A DNA stretch of 64,000 nt from Amylostereum areolatum (lineage: Eukaryota; Basidiomycota; Agaricomycetes; Russulales; Stereaceae). Positions 54,632 through 63,580 of the stretch are shown one piece after another. A program made the position numbers and the translations under genes. The notes under the pieces are model-generated. The model was not told where the DNA came from, searched no databases, and saw only the letters and a program-made list of their open reading frames with translations. Where the stretch lies: the NCBI GenBank assembly GCA_012932865.1, contig SAXG01000128.1, positions 1 to 64,000 of the forward strand, given 5' to 3'. The stretch's first letter is position 1, and the number at the start of each line of letters is the position of its first letter.

Positions 54632-55082
54632 TGTTGAAGATATTCGTTTATGTCTGATTTCTACGCCTTTATTCTGTTCTATCTCCCTTCTATTCGCGTC
54701 TATTCCGCTCCATTCACCCTATTATCATCTAATTCCGCGTCTATACCCTCACATGCCCTCTCCACTTCACCCACTGTTCGCTATTGTACTGTACTTACTG
54801 TAGTTCAGCCTGAGCTAGCTTCCCTAGCTTCAGTTTCGAGTTAGTTACCGCTTTAGGTCGATTCTCGGCTTATTCCGAGTTTCCTCCCACGCTCCATGGC
54901 CTCTACCTGCAGCCACACGCGTCTGCTCCTCCTCAGTCGCTCATTCTGTGCTGCAGGTATGCCCTTTGCTCGTTTCTGTCTTGTTTCTCAGTCGCTCATT
55001 CTGTGCTGCAGCAATCCACTGTTTGTGTCAGTTCTGAGCGTCCCTAGCTAGTTGGCTAGCCCCTTCAACTGCGACTTCAACA
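54632..55082 (+). repeat. 5' LTR of copia element
   Basis: TGTTGAAGATATT...GCGACTTCAACA, 451 bp. Contains an internal repeat of CAGTCGCTCATTCTGTGCTG (54935 and 54990). Confidence 0.96.
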
Positions 55083-55094
55083 GGTTATGGGCCC
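55083..55094 (+). promoter_or_regulatory. Copia primer-binding site (internal initiator tRNA-Met type)
   Basis: GGTTATGGGCCC directly follows the LTR. It is complementary to the anticodon-loop region of initiator tRNA-Met, as in Drosophila copia, which primes from a half-tRNA. Confidence 0.8.
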
Positions 55095-55789
55095 TGCGCT
55101 CTAGCCAACATCCATCGCTTTTATCTCGCCTCACAGCACCCCCCTCGCCTCGTCCTTCTACACACCTCTCCTACCATCCCTAGAGGCCCCAGCCCTCGAG
55201 TTTCAAGTCGAACGACCCATCCGTCGCCTCCCAACGCCATCCCCATCCTCCAGGGCGCGCATTTCGCAACATCAAGCGCGCACGCAACGCCCCTTCATCC
55301 GTTCGCCTCGCCCTTGCATATTCCGCATCTACTACTCCCTATCCAACTTCGTGCCAAGCCCCAAGGCCGTCGCTTTTGTCGCTGCGCGTCCACAGCCTGT
55401 GACGCTTCCTCCTCCTCCTCCCACAAACATCAAAGGCGCCCTCAGCGCCCCTTCAACCGTTTGCTACCTCGCTTCGCGTCAGCCCTCCCTACCACCCTAC
55501 CTACCCCCTCGCCAAACGCGGTAGCCGTCGCTGAAGCCGTTCGCCCTCAGGAGCTCGTTGTTTGCAGGAGGCTGTTTCGAGAAATTTTCACCTTGGGATC
55601 GGACGAGTGTAGCTTCCCATCGCGTTGTGCTATCGGTACGCGCTCTTCAGGCCTCCATCTAGACCATCCACCCTCCCCATCGCCGTCGTACCCGCCCCCA
55701 TCGCCCTATCCCATCGCCCTCGGCGCCCCCTCGAACCTCTGCTCGTCCAAATCGTCGCTTTTTGCGTATATCCTCTCCAATTCCTCATT

Positions 55790-57702
55790 ATGTCCGACTC
55801 TATCCCCAAAATCGACGCTCTCACCGGCCAAAACTACAAGGACTGGTCGAACGAGGTTCTGGCCTGGCTCCAGACCAAGGGCTGGGACGCTGTAGTGCTG
55901 GGGGAGACGTCCAAGCCGGCGGATACTGCTGCTGCCGCCCTCAAGGAGTACACCTCGATCTGCTCCAAGGCTGGGGGTGCCATCTACCTCCTCATCTCCA
56001 AGGACCAGCGAGGTCCTGTGGACGACCTTAGGCGCGACGCCCCTGCTATGTGGACGAAGCTCGAGGCGCTGCACGTCAAGAAGGCGCCTGGCGCGCGCTT
56101 CAACGCGTATGACGACCTCTTCAATGTCCGCAAGAAGGAGGACGAGTCCCTGCTCGCTATGGCGACGCGAGTCGACGATGCTATGCGTCGCATTCGTTCC
56201 CTTCGCCCTGCGTCTCTCACCCTCGAGGAGCTCGACAAGGAGCTCACCACCATGGCGTACATCCGCGCCCTCCCCTCGGAGTACTCCTCCTTCGTCTCCT
56301 CCCTCCTCCTGCTCGAGAAGCTCGACCCCGACAGCGTCAAGGACGCGTTTGTGCGCGAGGAGACCAACAGGGAGCGCAACCCCGAGTTCTTCAAGCCGGA
56401 CGCTTCGTCTGCGCTCAGTGCGTCGTCGTCTGGCGCATCTGGCAAGGCCAAGGGGCAGTCCTCGCGTCCACGTCTCACTTGCGCGTTCTGCAAGAAGAGC
56501 GGGCACGAGGAGAAGACCTGCTATCAGAAGCAGATCAAGGACCTGCGTTCTCGCCTTGGGGACAAGGCCAACGCCGCTTCGTCGTCGTCTGACGGCTTCA
56601 ATCCTGCTGGCGAACACGCTGGCAGCGCTGCATCCGCAAGTGTCGCTCCTTCCGACCCCCTCTCGCCGCTGCAGCTCGATGCTGACGTCGATTGGAATGC
56701 AGACACCGGCGCCACGTCTCATATGACCCCGCATCGCCACTTCTTCGCCTCCTACCGTCCCCTTCGCACGCCCATTCGCCTCGCAGACGGAAAGACGGTG
56801 TACAGTGCAGGAGTCGGTTCAGTGGTGTTCAATCCGGTTGTAGCAGGAAAGGCGCAGGGTGCCGTCGAGTTTACTAGAGTCCTCCATGTTCCCCATCTTC
56901 GCAATAATCTCCTCTCTGTCCTCTACCTTGCGAAGCATAAGGCGTTCGTCGTCACCATCAAGGGGAGCCGCGTCTCCTTCGCTAAGGACGGCGCTGTGTG
57001 GTTCACTGCAACGATCAACGATGCGAACACCGCCTATCTCGATGGTTCCACCTCTACAGCGTCGCACTACGCCCTATCCGCCGCGCTCGCCGCCTCTACG
57101 CCGCTCGACGCGTCCCTATGGCACCGCCGCCTGGCTCACTTCAACCACGCTGGTCTCCAGCGCATAGTGCGCGAGAATCTCGTCACCGGTCTCGTCTTCA
57201 ACTCGTTAGAGAAGCCCGACCCTATCTGCGAGCCCTGCCTCGCTGGCAAGATGCATGCCGACCCGTTCCCCTCCTCTGCCACCGTCTACACAAAGCGCCT
57301 CGCCCTCGTCCACTCTGACCTGCACGGTCCGCTTCCAGTCCGCACCGCCTCTGGCTATCGCTACTGGGTCCTCTACATCGACGCCGCCTCGCGTTTCTAC
57401 GCCGTCTACCTGCTTCGCAAGAAGTCGGACCAGTACGAGGCGTTCAAGGACTTCAAAGCGTGGGCCGAGAAGCAGACAGGCGAGAAGCTGCTCGCGCTGC
57501 AGGACGACAAGGGGGGCGAGTACATGGGGCGCAACATGGACGAGTTCTGTTCGCTGCACGGGATCGAGCGCCGTCATACGACGCGCAATCGCCCTCAGCA
57601 GAACGGCGTGGCGGAGCGTGCAAATCGCACCATTGAGGAGGGTGTCACCGCGATGCTTGCGGAGTCCGGCCTGCCTGCGTCTTTCTGGGGAGAAGCGCTC
57701 AG
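55790..57702 (+). CDS. Copia Gag-protease-integrase (part 1 of polyprotein)
   Basis: I choose the ATG at 55790 (Met-Ser-Asp-Ser-Ile-Pro-Lys), which starts the conserved Gag; the frame is open upstream to 55625 but those codons look non-coding. Gag has 'LTGQNYKDWSNEVLAWL'. The zinc knuckle is 'CAFCKKSGHEEKTC' (residues 231-244). Protease has Asp-Thr-Gly-Ala at about residue 305. Integrase has the HHCC module from His445 ('LWHRRLAHFNHAGL' to 'CEPCLAG'), then 'LVHSDLHGPLP', 'LQDDKGGEY' and 'NGVAERANR'. The frame is cut by the TRIM at 57703 and would otherwise run into 58215. Joined, the ORF is 1,436 codons with no stop. Confidence 0.95.
57698..57702. repeat. TRIM target duplication, left copy (CTCAG)
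   Basis: CTCAG repeated at 58210-58214; perfect 5-bp duplication as made by LTR-element integrases. Confidence 0.95.
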
Positions 57703-57791
57703 TGTTGAAATAAGGCTAAGCCCTGGCCTGTTGCACACAATCAGAGCTCGGTGATATTCTCTATATCAACTACCAACCTGTTCCCACTATC

Positions 57792-57865
57792 GGACAGGTA
57801 GCTCAGTTGGTTAGAGCACCCTTCTAGAATATGGGAGGTCCTGGGTTCAATCCCCGGCCAGTCCA
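57792..57865 (+). tRNA. tRNA-like sequence in TRIM 5' LTR
   Basis: 74 nt folding as a tRNA: acceptor GGACAGG/CCAGTCC (one A-A mismatch), D stem GCTC/GAGC, anticodon stem CCCTT/ATGGG (one mismatch), 7-nt loop CTAGAAT, 5-nt variable loop, T stem CTGGG/CCCGG with loop TTCAATC. A box TAGCTCAGTTGG and B box GGTTCAATCC both match the Pol III consensus. The anticodon position reads AGA (serine), yet the short variable loop is not that of a serine tRNA, so it is unlikely to be a working decoder. Confidence 0.85.
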
Positions 57866-57911
57866 CTTTGTGTTTCACTTTATGACTGAAGGTCCCTCTG
57901 TGTTTTCAACA

Positions 57912-57924
57912 TGGTAGCAGCACC
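57912..57924 (+). promoter_or_regulatory. TRIM primer-binding site
   Basis: TGGTAGCAGCACC directly after the LTR; the TGGTAGC start is typical of sites complementary to the 3' end of initiator tRNA-Met. Differs from the internal priming site of the copia element. Confidence 0.75.
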
Positions 57925-57987
57925 CGCCTTCATGATTACTGTTGGGCACAAGTGGCGAGTGCCTAAGATCACATCAGGCCTGGTCTT

Positions 57988-57996
57988 ACGGGGGTG
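57988..57996 (+). promoter_or_regulatory. TRIM polypurine tract
   Basis: ACGGGGGTG abuts the 3' LTR; nearly the same as the copia tract CACGGGGGAG at 60622-60631. Confidence 0.75.
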
Positions 57997-58085
57997 TGTT
58001 GAAATAAGGCTAAGCCCTGGCCTGTTGCACACAATCAGAGCTCGGTGATATTCTCTATATCAACTACCAACCTGTTCCCACTATC

Positions 58086-58163
58086 GGACAGGTAGCTCAG
58101 TTGGTTAGAGCACCCTTCTAGAATATGGGAGGTCCTGGGTTCAATCCCCCCCCGGCCAGTCCA
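58086..58163 (+). tRNA. tRNA-like sequence in TRIM 3' LTR
   Basis: As 57792-57865 but with four extra C in the T stem (CAATCCCCCCCC), which disrupts its 3' half; A and B boxes are intact. Confidence 0.8.
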
Positions 58164-58214
58164 CTTTGTGTTTCACTTTATGACTGAAGGTCCCTCTGTG
58201 TTTTCAACACTCAG

Positions 58215-60612
58215 TGCCTACATCCACGTCCGCAACCGCCTGCCCACCGCCGCCATCAAGGCGCACACCACGCCCTTCGAGGTCTGGCACGGGTCCAAGC
58301 CGGATGTGAGTCGTCTGCGCGTGTGGGGATGCACCGCATACGTCCATATCCAGCGCGACAAGCGCAAGGGCCTGCAGCCGCACATGGTGAAGGCCGCCTT
58401 CATCGGGTATCCGGAGGGGTACAAAGGCTGGAAGTTCTGGGACCCTATAGCGAAGAAGGTCATCATTTGCGAGCGCGCCGACTTTGATGAGCGCGATTTC
58501 CCTCGCTCCAGGCTCAACAAGCCGCTCCTGCCCTCGCCTTCCGCTCCCCTCTTCCCTCCTCCGCCTCCATCGGAGCCTGCTCCCTCTCAGCCGGTGCTGG
58601 ATGCCGGGGGAGACGACGACTCGTCCTCTGCTGAGCAAGACGAGCCTGATCTGCCTCCAGCTCCGCCTGCTGATGAGCATGATCAGGATGCGGCCGATCC
58701 CGCTCCTGCGCCGCCTGCAGCCGATCCTGCACCTCCCTCTCCACATGCGGGTCCTTCGCGGCCTGCTCCTCGAGGGAGGAAGCGCGCCGCCTCGCCCACC
58801 GGTCCTCTGCGCCGTAGCACGCGCGACGCCGTGGTCAAGGCGCGATCGAACAGCTGGCAGCCTCAACCAGTGCCCTCCAAGGCGAAAGTGCGCGAGCCGC
58901 TTCCTGCAGTCGAATCCGACGAGGAGGACGATGCTCACAGCGACTCTCCTGAGCCGTGGGCGAATGACGACGTCTACTCTGCGCAGGAGACGCCTGAGGC
59001 CGCCTTTGCCATCCACACCGCGTTGGAGACTGCCCTTCTATCCGCAGACGGCGAGCCGCTCTCCTACAGGCAGGCTATGCAGCGTCCAGACGCGGAGATG
59101 TGGCTTGCAGCGTGCAGAGAGGAGCTCGACGCGCATGCAGCCAATGGCACCTGGTCTATCGCTTCCCTTCCCCCTGGCGCGCACGCCGTCGCATCGCGCT
59201 GGGTCTTCAAGGTCAAGCGCAAGGAGGACGGCTCCATCGAGCGCTACAAGGCGCGCGTCGTCGCGAAGGGCTTTTCCCAGCGTCCTGGCTTCGACTACTT
59301 CGAGACCTTCGCTCCCACTGCCAAGTTCCAGGCCATCCGCACTGTCCTCGCCCTCGCCGCCGTCGAGGATCTCCACCTGCGCTCCATCGACATCTCCCAT
59401 GCCTTCATCAATGGCGACCTCGATGCGGAGGTCTACATGAAGCAGCCTGAAGGCTTCGAGGAGGGTCCTCCTGGCGCGGTCTGCAAGCTGCAGAAGTCGA
59501 TCTACGGCCTCAAGCAGGCCGCTCGCCTGTGGAAGATCAAGCTGATGGAGGTCCTGTGCGACAAGATGGGATTCCGCTGCATCTACAGCGACGCGTCAAT
59601 CTACGTGCTCCAGCGCGACGCTGTGCGCGTTCTCCTCCCTGTCTTCGTCGACGACGGCACCCTGGCGTCGAATTCGGAGCCTGTTCTCGACGAGATCATC
59701 GCCACTCTTCGCACGCACTTCAAGCTGCGAGACCTCGGCCCCACCTCCTTCCTCCTTGGCATCCACATCACTCGAGACCGCTCCCTTCGCACCCTCTTCC
59801 TCTCCCAGCGCCAGTACATCATCGACACGCTTGCGCGCTACAATCACGCCGACTGCCACCCTGTCACCACGCCTATGCTTCCTGGCTCGCGTCTGACGAA
59901 GGCCATGTCGCCCCAGAACGCTTCTGAGCGCGAATTCATGCAAAAGGTGCCCTATGGCAGCGCCGTCGGCTCCCTGCTCTACATCGCGACTGCGACCCGT
60001 CCAGACATCGCCTACACTGTCTCCAATCTCTGCCGCTTCATTTCGGACCCAGGTCCTCAGCATTGGCGCGCCGTCCAGCATCTGTTCAAGTACCTCCAGG
60101 GCACGAAGGACTTGAAGCTCGTGTACAGGCCGACCGACGACTCCGAGCTGTTCACCACCTTCACAGACTCGGACCACGGCGGAAACGTCGACAATGGCCG
60201 CTCCACAGGCGGGTATCTCGTCCGCATTGGTTCTGGCGCTGTCAGCTGGAGCTCTCGCCTCCAATCGCTCGTCGCACAGTCGACGACCGAGGCGGAGTAC
60301 ATTGCTGCCGTCGAGGCTGGCAAGGAGATCGTCTGGATGCGCAACCTGCTCTCTGAGTTTGGCTACACAGTCGAGGGCGCTTCGCTCCTGTACTCGGACA
60401 ATCAGTCGTCTATCAACGTCTCAAAGAATCCCGAGCATCATGGACGCATGAAGCACCTCGACCTGCGCTTCTACTGGCTGCGAGACGAAGTGGAGGCCGG
60501 CCGGATTGTTCTCAAGTTTGTGGGGACAAACGAGATGCCGGCCGACATCCTGACGAAGGCGCTGCCTCGTGAGCGCGTTGTGCGCTGCAGGGAGATGATG
60601 GGACTCGAGTAG
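58215..60612 (+). CDS. Copia RT-RNase H (part 2 of polyprotein)
   Basis: Continues part 1 in frame (Leu-Ser-Ala-Tyr-Ile-His) once the TRIM and one CTCAG copy are removed. Starts in the integrase C terminus ('RVWGCTAYVHI'), then a Pro/Asp-rich linker, then RT. RT has 'ASRWVFKVKRKEDGSIERYK', 'FAPTAKFQAIRTVLALAA', 'KSIYGLKQAARLW' and the catalytic FVDD (59644-59655). RNase H has 'FTDSDHGGN', 'QSTTEAEYIAA', 'LLYSDNQSSI' and 'HLDLRFYWLRDEV'. All catalytic acids are present. Stop TAG at 60610-60612, then the polypurine tract and LTR. Without the TRIM this would be a full-length polyprotein. Confidence 0.95.
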
Positions 60613-60631
60613 GCGTCTCATCACGGGGGAG

Positions 60632-61082
60632 TGTTGAAGATATTCGTTTATGTCTGATTTCTACGCCTTTATTCTGTTCTATCTCCCTTCTATTCGCGTC
60701 TATTCCGCTCCATTCACCCTATTATCATCTAATTCCGCGTCTATACCCTCACATGCCCTCTCCACTTCACCCACTGTTCGCTATTGTACTGTACTTACTG
60801 TAGTTCAGCCTGAGCTAGCTTCCCTAGCTTCAGTTTCGAGTTAGTTACCGCTTTAGGTCGATTCTCGGCTTATTCCGAGTTTCCTCCCACGCTCCATGGC
60901 CTCTACCTGCAGCCACACGCGTCTGCTCCTCCTCAGTCGCTCATTCTGTGCTGCAGGTATGCCCTTTGCTCGTTTCTGTCTTGTTTCTCAGTCGCTCATT
61001 CTGTGCTGCAGCAATCCACTGTTTGTGTCAGTTCTGAGCGTCCCTAGCTAGTTGGCTAGCCCCTTCAACTGCGACTTCAACA
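60632..61082 (+). repeat. 3' LTR of copia element
   Basis: Identical by eye to 54632-55082. Confidence 0.96.
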
Positions 61083-62080
61083 CCATCGCGACAGATCTGC
61101 ACCATGGTTAGCCTTCCTAATAAGACGGTACAATGTCTATGAGCCTTACCTTGACATTACGAGCGATTCAGATTCGCGACAACGGCTTCAACTTCTCCTT
61201 CCAAGCTGACCTGGGTTTGAGACCGTTCGGGAGCTGTAGGCGGGCCCAACGCATCACAGATGGCACCCATGTATCCATGAACTCTCCTCCTACCTCCCGC
61301 ACATAGCGAGGGATGCTCCCCACCTCGCATGGTCGGACATCGCGAGAACAGGTATCCTTAGCGTGTAGGAGAACATATCCGTCGCCGATGGCCACAGCCC
61401 CTCGAGGAAGCCCAGTTGGTGATGGTTCTGGTGCAATGTCCGGAGCCATGACTTTGAGGGCATTCACCTGAGCTCGTCGGAGACCACGCTGGGATAAGTT
61501 TGCATATGGGTTTGAAGGCTGCTTAACTTCCTGTCCAAGGTTCCCAATCGTTCGTTCCATCGGCCACTATGATAACAGGCCCAGAGGCCCACAACGCATT
61601 GTCTTGGGAGCTGCATGAGGGGTTTGGTGTACGCTTGGACGGCAAAAGTGGAGACAGTCCGCCCGGCGCTAGTAATACAGGGTCTCGAAATCCTCCGAGA
61701 ATTGAATGAGTGCCTTGTGTGCCGCAACAAGTTCCACCTTCGTGATTTTTTCCAGATAGAGTAGACGGATGCCGAAGACCAACTGACAGAAGTTTTTCCA
61801 GTACATCTCAGGGAGGATGGCCTCCAAGAGAGCGGGGAAGCATCCAAATACGAGGAGAAGGAACTCCCAAGCTTTATAACCACTGTTTATTTTTTTATGC
61901 AGGATTGTGCGGGGGTCGATCGAAACAGCCAGGGAGGTAAGCCGCTGCTAGCTGTATAAAACGACCAAGGTCCTTCCATATGTCTCCAGTCAAAATGAAC
62001 CATGGCCAATCTGCTTTGCTGTCGGTCGGCTTGCACTCGATGGTTCCACGAAACAGACCGATCATGAGATCAGTCAGGTT

Positions 62081-62289
62081 TGTTGAAAACACAGAGGGAC
62101 CTTCAGTCATAAAGTGAAACACAAAGTGGACTGGCCGGGGATTGAACCCAGGACCTCCCATATTCTAGAAGGGTGCTCTAACCAACTGAGCTACCTGTCC
62201 GATAGTGGGAACAGGTTGGTAGTTGATATAGAGAATATCACCGAGCTCTGATTGTGTGCAACAGGCCAGGGCTTAGCCTTATTTCAACA
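62081..62289 (-). mobile_element. Solo TRIM LTR
   Basis: 209 bp, minus orientation, ends TGTTGAAAA/TTTCAACA, perfect duplication AGGTT (62076-62080, 62290-62294). Arises from LTR-LTR recombination of a full TRIM. Confidence 0.93.
62127..62200 (-). tRNA. tRNA-like sequence in solo TRIM LTR
   Basis: Same 74-nt sequence as 57792-57865, minus strand. Confidence 0.83.
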
Positions 62290-62714
62290 AGGTTTAGTGA
62301 GACAAGGTGCATGAGATCGGCTGGAAAGGCGGCTGGGATCCCAAGAAAACGTGGTAGACCAGTGAAGATACTTGATTTTGCTATTCCGGTTGCAAGTTGG
62401 CATTGCCTGTATTCAGCTGGAGTGCGTGATGCAGCAACATACGCGACATTGGCCTTATACCTGAGAATGTACACCCGTCAGTTTCATCAACCCCGGCAAA
62501 TCCTGAGTACATCGCACCTGCTAGTACACTTGTCCGACAATATTGAAGGTAGTGCACGCAACAATATATCATCATGATCAGACCCAGGTACCGCATAGTT
62601 CTCTGGCTTCAGACAGGCAGGATAATGTTGAAATAAGGCTAAGCCCTGGCCTGTTGCACACAATCAGAGCTCGGTGATATTCTCTATATCAACTACCAAC
62701 CTGTTCCCACTATC

Positions 62715-62788
62715 GGACAGGTAGCTCAGTTGGTTAGAGCACCCTTCTAGAATATGGGAGGTCCTGGGTTCAATCCCCGGCCAGTCCA
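62715..62788 (+). tRNA. tRNA-like sequence, array LTR 1
   Basis: As 57792-57865; A and B boxes intact. Confidence 0.83.
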
Positions 62789-63008
62789 CTTTGTGTTTCA
62801 CTTTATGACTGAAGGTCCCTCTGTGTTTTCAACATGGTAGCAGCACCCGCCTTCATGATTACTGTTGGGCACAAGTGGCGAGTGCCTAAGATCACATCAG
62901 GCCTGGTCTTACGGGGGTGTGTTGAAATAAGGCTAAGCCCTGGCCTGTTGCACACAATCAGAGCTCGGTGATATTCTCTATATCAACTACCAACCTGTTC
63001 CCACTATC

Positions 63009-63082
63009 GGACAGGTAGCTCAGTTGGTTAGAGCACCCTTCTAGAATATGGGAGGTCCTGGGTTCAATCCCCGGCCAGTCCA
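63009..63082 (+). tRNA. tRNA-like sequence, array LTR 2
   Basis: As 57792-57865; A and B boxes intact. Confidence 0.83.
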
Positions 63083-63212
63083 CTTTGTGTTTCACTTTAT
63101 GACTGAAGGTCCCTCTGTGTTTTTGTTGAAATAAGGCTAAGCCCTGGCCTGTTGCACACAATCAGAGCTCGGTGATATTCTCTATATCAACTACCAACCT
63201 GTTCCCACTATC

Positions 63213-63286
63213 GGACAGGTAGCTCAGTTGGTTAGAGCACCCTTCTAGAATATGGGAGGTCCTGGGTTCAATCCCCGGCCAGTCCA
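63213..63286 (+). tRNA. tRNA-like sequence, array LTR 3
   Basis: As 57792-57865; A and B boxes intact. Confidence 0.83.
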
Positions 63287-63506
63287 CTTTGTGTTTCACT
63301 TTATGACTGAAGGTCCCTCTGTGTTTTCAACATGGTAGCAGCACCCGCCTTCATGATTACTGTTGGGCACAAGTGGCGAGTGCCTAAGATCACATCAGGC
63401 CTGGTCTTACGGGGGTGTGTTGAAATAAGGCTAAGCCCTGGCCTGTTGCACACAATCAGAGCTCGGTGATATTCTCTATATCAACTACCAACCTGTTCCC
63501 ACTATC

Positions 63507-63580
63507 GGACAGGTAGCTCAGTTGGTTAGAGCACCCTTCTAGAATATGGGAGGTCCTGGGTTCAATCCCCGGCCAGTCCA
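63507..63580 (+). tRNA. tRNA-like sequence, array LTR 4
   Basis: As 57792-57865; A and B boxes intact. Confidence 0.83.

Larger units (their letters stand above)
57703..58209 (+). mobile_element. TRIM with tRNA-like sequence in each LTR (full copy)
   Basis: 507 bp: LTR (57703-57911), 85-bp interior (57912-57996), LTR (57997-58209). LTR ends are TGTTGAAA...TTTTCAACA. The interior starts TGGTAGCAGCACC, a primer-binding site fitting the 3' end of initiator tRNA-Met, and ends ACGGGGGTG, a short polypurine tract. No coding capacity. LTRs differ only by a 4-C indel. The flanking CTCAG duplication and restoration of the copia pol frame prove insertion. Position and orientation of all parts follow LTR-retrotransposon rules, not those of a SINE (no A-tail, fixed 5-bp duplication). 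Confidence 0.93.
54632..61082 (+). mobile_element. Young Ty1/copia retrotransposon
   Basis: Two LTRs of 451 bp that I read as identical, exactly 6,000 bp apart. Near-matching target sites: ACATC (54627-54631) and CCATC (61083-61087). Polypurine tract CACGGGGGAG (60622-60631) and a copia-type primer site follow the expected layout. The single polyprotein frame is intact except for a 507-bp TRIM insertion in pol. Inserted next to a Plavaka-like transposase pseudogene. Confidence 0.96.

Noticed and set aside
55706..56740. 344-codon minus-strand ORF in the copia element
   Set aside because: Antisense shadow of Gag-protease; the plus frame carries the zinc knuckle and protease motif.
57792..57865. 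Ordinary host tRNA gene
   Set aside because: Present identically in seven LTRs, always at the same offset, with stem mismatches and an anticodon that does not fit the tRNA class.
57703..57911. tRNA-derived SINE
   Set aside because: Ends are TG...CA with fixed 5-bp duplications, and the paired form has a primer site and polypurine tract; no A-tail.
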